A DNA stretch of 64,000 nucleotides from the NCBI RefSeq assembly GCF_003477995.1, contig NZ_QUEM01000004.1, positions 1 through 64,000 on the forward strand, in the 5' to 3' direction. A model generated the notes under the pieces. It was not told the origin of the DNA, did not search any database, and saw nothing but the letters and a program-made list of their open reading frames with translations. Positions 62,454 through 64,000 of the stretch are shown in pieces (the stretch's first letter is position 1; each line of letters starts with the position of its first letter). Origin of the DNA: Bacteroides sp. OF04-15BH. GTDB lineage: Bacteria > Bacteroidota > Bacteroidia > Bacteroidales > Bacteroidaceae. Both the position numbers and the translations under genes were made by a program.

Positions 62454-64000
62454 TTACGATTCAAACTCGCTCAGCTCCAGCCAGCGCATGCTCTTCTCGT
62501 CCAGCTCGTCGTTCAGCTCCGGCAGACGCTTGGACAGAGCGGTAATCTCCTCCACCGAAATCGTACCGCCACAAAGAGCCTCCTCAATCTGTTTCTTCTC
62601 TTCTTCGAGCGCGGCAATATCCTTCTCCAGCTGGGCAAACTCCAGCTTTTCCTTATAGGTCAGACGCTTTTTCTCCGTATTCTGGTTGCGGGCAGCCGCC
62701 GGTTTCGGAGCTTCCTTCGCCTCCTTCTCGCGCTGCTGCTTCTCCTCCTCACGCTTCAGCTGGTCCTGCTCATCCTTCCACTCGCGATACTGCGAATAGT
62801 TGCCGGGGAAATCCTTCACATCGCCCTGACCGTTGAACACCAGCAGATGGTCCACCACCTTATCCATAAAGTAACGGTCGTGGCTCACCACAATGACGCA
62901 TCCCTTGAAGTTTTGCAGATATTCTTCCAGAATCTGCAAGGTCACGATGTCCAGATCGTTCGTCGGCTCATCCAGAATCAGGAAGTTCGGGTTGCGCATC
63001 AGCACGGTACACAGATGCAGACGGCGCTTTTCGCCACCGCTCAGCTTATACACATAACTTTGCTGCTGCTTGGGCGAGAACATGAAGTGTTGCAGAAACT
63101 GCATGGCAGAAAGATGACGGCCGCCGCCCAGGTCCACATACTCGGCCACGTTGCGCACCACATCAATCACCTTCATCTGGTCGTCAAACTGCAAGCCTTC
63201 CTGCGAATAGTACCCGAACTGCACGGTCTCACCTACCACAATGCGTCCGCTGTCGGGCTTCACTTCGCCCAGCAGCATTTTAATAAAGGTAGACTTGCCC
63301 GTTCCGTTGTTTCCCACAATACCCATCTTCTCATAACGGGAGAAGGTGTAGAAGAAGTCCTTCAGAATCACCTTGTCGGGACCGAAACTCTTCGAAATAT
63401 ACTCTGCCTCGAAAATCTTGCTTCCGATATAAGACGATTTCACTTCGAGCGACACGCTCTTTTCGTTCATGCGGCGCTTGGCCACCTTCTCCAGCTCATA
63501 AAACGCTTCCTGACGGTAGCGGGCCTTATGTCCGCGGGCGCAAGGCATGCGGCGCATCCAGTCCAGTTCCGTGCGATAAAGGTTGTTGGCACGGGCTATC
63601 TCGGCGTTCATGGCGTCAATACGCTCCTGCCGTTTCTCGAGATAATAACTGTAGGAACCTTTGTACGTATAGATCTGTTCGTTGTCGAGCTCAAAGATTT
63701 CCGTACACACACGGTCCAGGAAATAGCGATCGTGGGTCACCATCAGCAAGGTGAGCGAGCTGCGGCTCAGATACTTTTCGAGCCATTCGATCATATCCAG
63801 GTCCAGATGGTTGGTCGGCTCATCGAGAATCAGCAGGTCGGGTTCGGTGATCAGGATGTTGGCCAAGGCCACACGCTTGAGCTGACCACCGGAAAGATGC
63901 CGGATTTTCTGGTCGAAATCAAAGATTTTCAGTTTTGAGAGAATCTGTTTGGCACGGCTCTCATAGTCCCAGGCCTTCTCCTGATCCATACGGTCGAGCA
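62454..64000 (-). CDS. ABC-F family ATPase (Uup-like), N-terminus cut by window edge
   Basis: About 515 C-terminal codons of a duplicated ABC ATPase without membrane segments. The first domain is entered just before its signature LSGGQLKRVALA and Walker B LLILDEPTNHLD. The interdomain linker (about 65 residues) includes QERIDAMNAEIARANNLYRT. The second domain is complete, with Walker A GNNGTGKSTFI, signature LSGGEKRRLHL and Walker B FLILDEPTNDLD. A Lys/Glu-rich linker and a C-terminal coiled coil (ALEEEKKQIEEAL) follow, as in Uup. An in-frame ATG at 63989 is internal: the reading frame stays open to the window edge and the first Walker A must lie beyond it. It acts on ribosomes or DNA intermediates by family knowledge. 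Confidence 0.93.
   Translation of the reverse strand, partial: LDRMDQEKAWDYESRAKQILSKLKIFDFDQKIRHLSGGQLKRVALANILITEPDLLILDEPTNHLDLDMIEWLEKYLSRSSLTLLMVTHDRYFLDRVCTEIFELDNEQIYTYKGSYSYYLEKRQERIDAMNAEIARANNLYRTELDWMRRMPCARGHKARYRQEAFYELEKVAKRRMNEKSVSLEVKSSYIGSKIFEAEYISKSFGPDKVILKDFFYTFSRYEKMGIVGNNGTGKSTFIKMLLGEVKPDSGRIVVGETVQFGYYSQEGLQFDDQMKVIDVVRNVAEYVDLGGGRHLSAMQFLQHFMFSPKQQQSYVYKLSGGEKRRLHLCTVLMRNPNFLILDEPTNDLDIVTLQILEEYLQNFKGCVIVVSHDRYFMDKVVDHLLVFNGQGDVKDFPGNYSQYREWKDEQDQLKREEEKQQREKEAKEAPKPAAARNQNTEKKRLTYKEKLEFAQLEKDIAALEEEKKQIEEALCGGTISVEEITALSKRLPELNDELDEKSMRWLELSEFES

Noticed and set aside
62409-63938. A roughly 500-codon plus-strand frame opposite the ABC-F gene
   Set aside because: The minus strand carries complete Walker and signature motifs; the plus frame is a low-complexity Leu/His shadow.

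Overview
The window is a chromosomal segment of a Bacteroidales bacterium, most likely Bacteroidaceae. Three observations support this. The promoters repeatedly show the Bacteroidetes sigma-factor pattern (TTTG, about 20 nt, TAnnTTTG). The gene content is typical of the group: DUF4494, C_GCAxxG_C_C protein, PiT transporter with a PhoU-like tail, RluA protein with an N-terminal extension. The Cas9 has the size and guide-RNA sequence of Bacteroides-type II-C systems. Base composition is near 50% GC in the 60-base blocks sampled by eye, but about one third GC in the cas genes. No species can be named from this sequence alone.

Layout. 1-6000: a type II-C CRISPR-Cas locus. It has the end of one CRISPR repeat at the left edge, then cas2, cas1 and cas9 on the minus strand, and a divergent tracrRNA on the plus strand. 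6120-16490: a tightly packed minus-strand run, carA-carB-SLC13 transporter-cysC-cysD-cysN-sulfotransferase, with one promoter and a long leader before carA and a strong terminator after the sulfotransferase. The last five genes take up sulfate, make PAPS and transfer the sulfo group to an unknown acceptor. They match the layout published for Bacteroides steroid/cholesterol sulfation clusters. 16586-20990: a MORN-repeat exported protein, glycogen branching enzyme and a membrane protein. 21350-25530: DUF4494, YggS, acyl-CoA synthetase, metallo-beta-lactamase-fold protein and a glyoxalase. 25600-33430: aminotransferase, FtsX/LolC-type permease, then a phosphate block (PiT transporter, PhoB-like regulator, PhoR-like kinase) with phased heptamer repeats in front of both the transporter and the regulator.

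33430-41650: HPPK-like protein, Crp-type regulator with lepA, a small winged-helix protein, a C_GCAxxG_C_C protein, a lipoprotein, tilS, a Cys-rich membrane miniprotein, three tandem tRNA-Cys genes and an unusual RluA-type pseudouridine synthase. 42000-50740: fhs, aldose epimerase-like protein, GT2 glycosyltransferase, rarA, glnS and a TPR protein. 50875-57210: dus, two exported TPR proteins and gyrA. 57205-64000: clpC, htpG and the C-terminal part of an ABC-F ATPase cut by the right edge.

Most intergenic gaps end in clear hairpin terminators, several shared by convergent genes. No insertion sequence, prophage, rRNA or recombinase gene was found. The items most worth attention are the reconstructable tracrRNA/crRNA pair with repeat-internal promoter, the carAB-linked PAPS/sulfotransferase operon, the 11-bp-phased heptamers of the phosphate genes, the small ORF in the carA leader, the triplicated tRNA-Cys and the degenerate HPPK-like protein.
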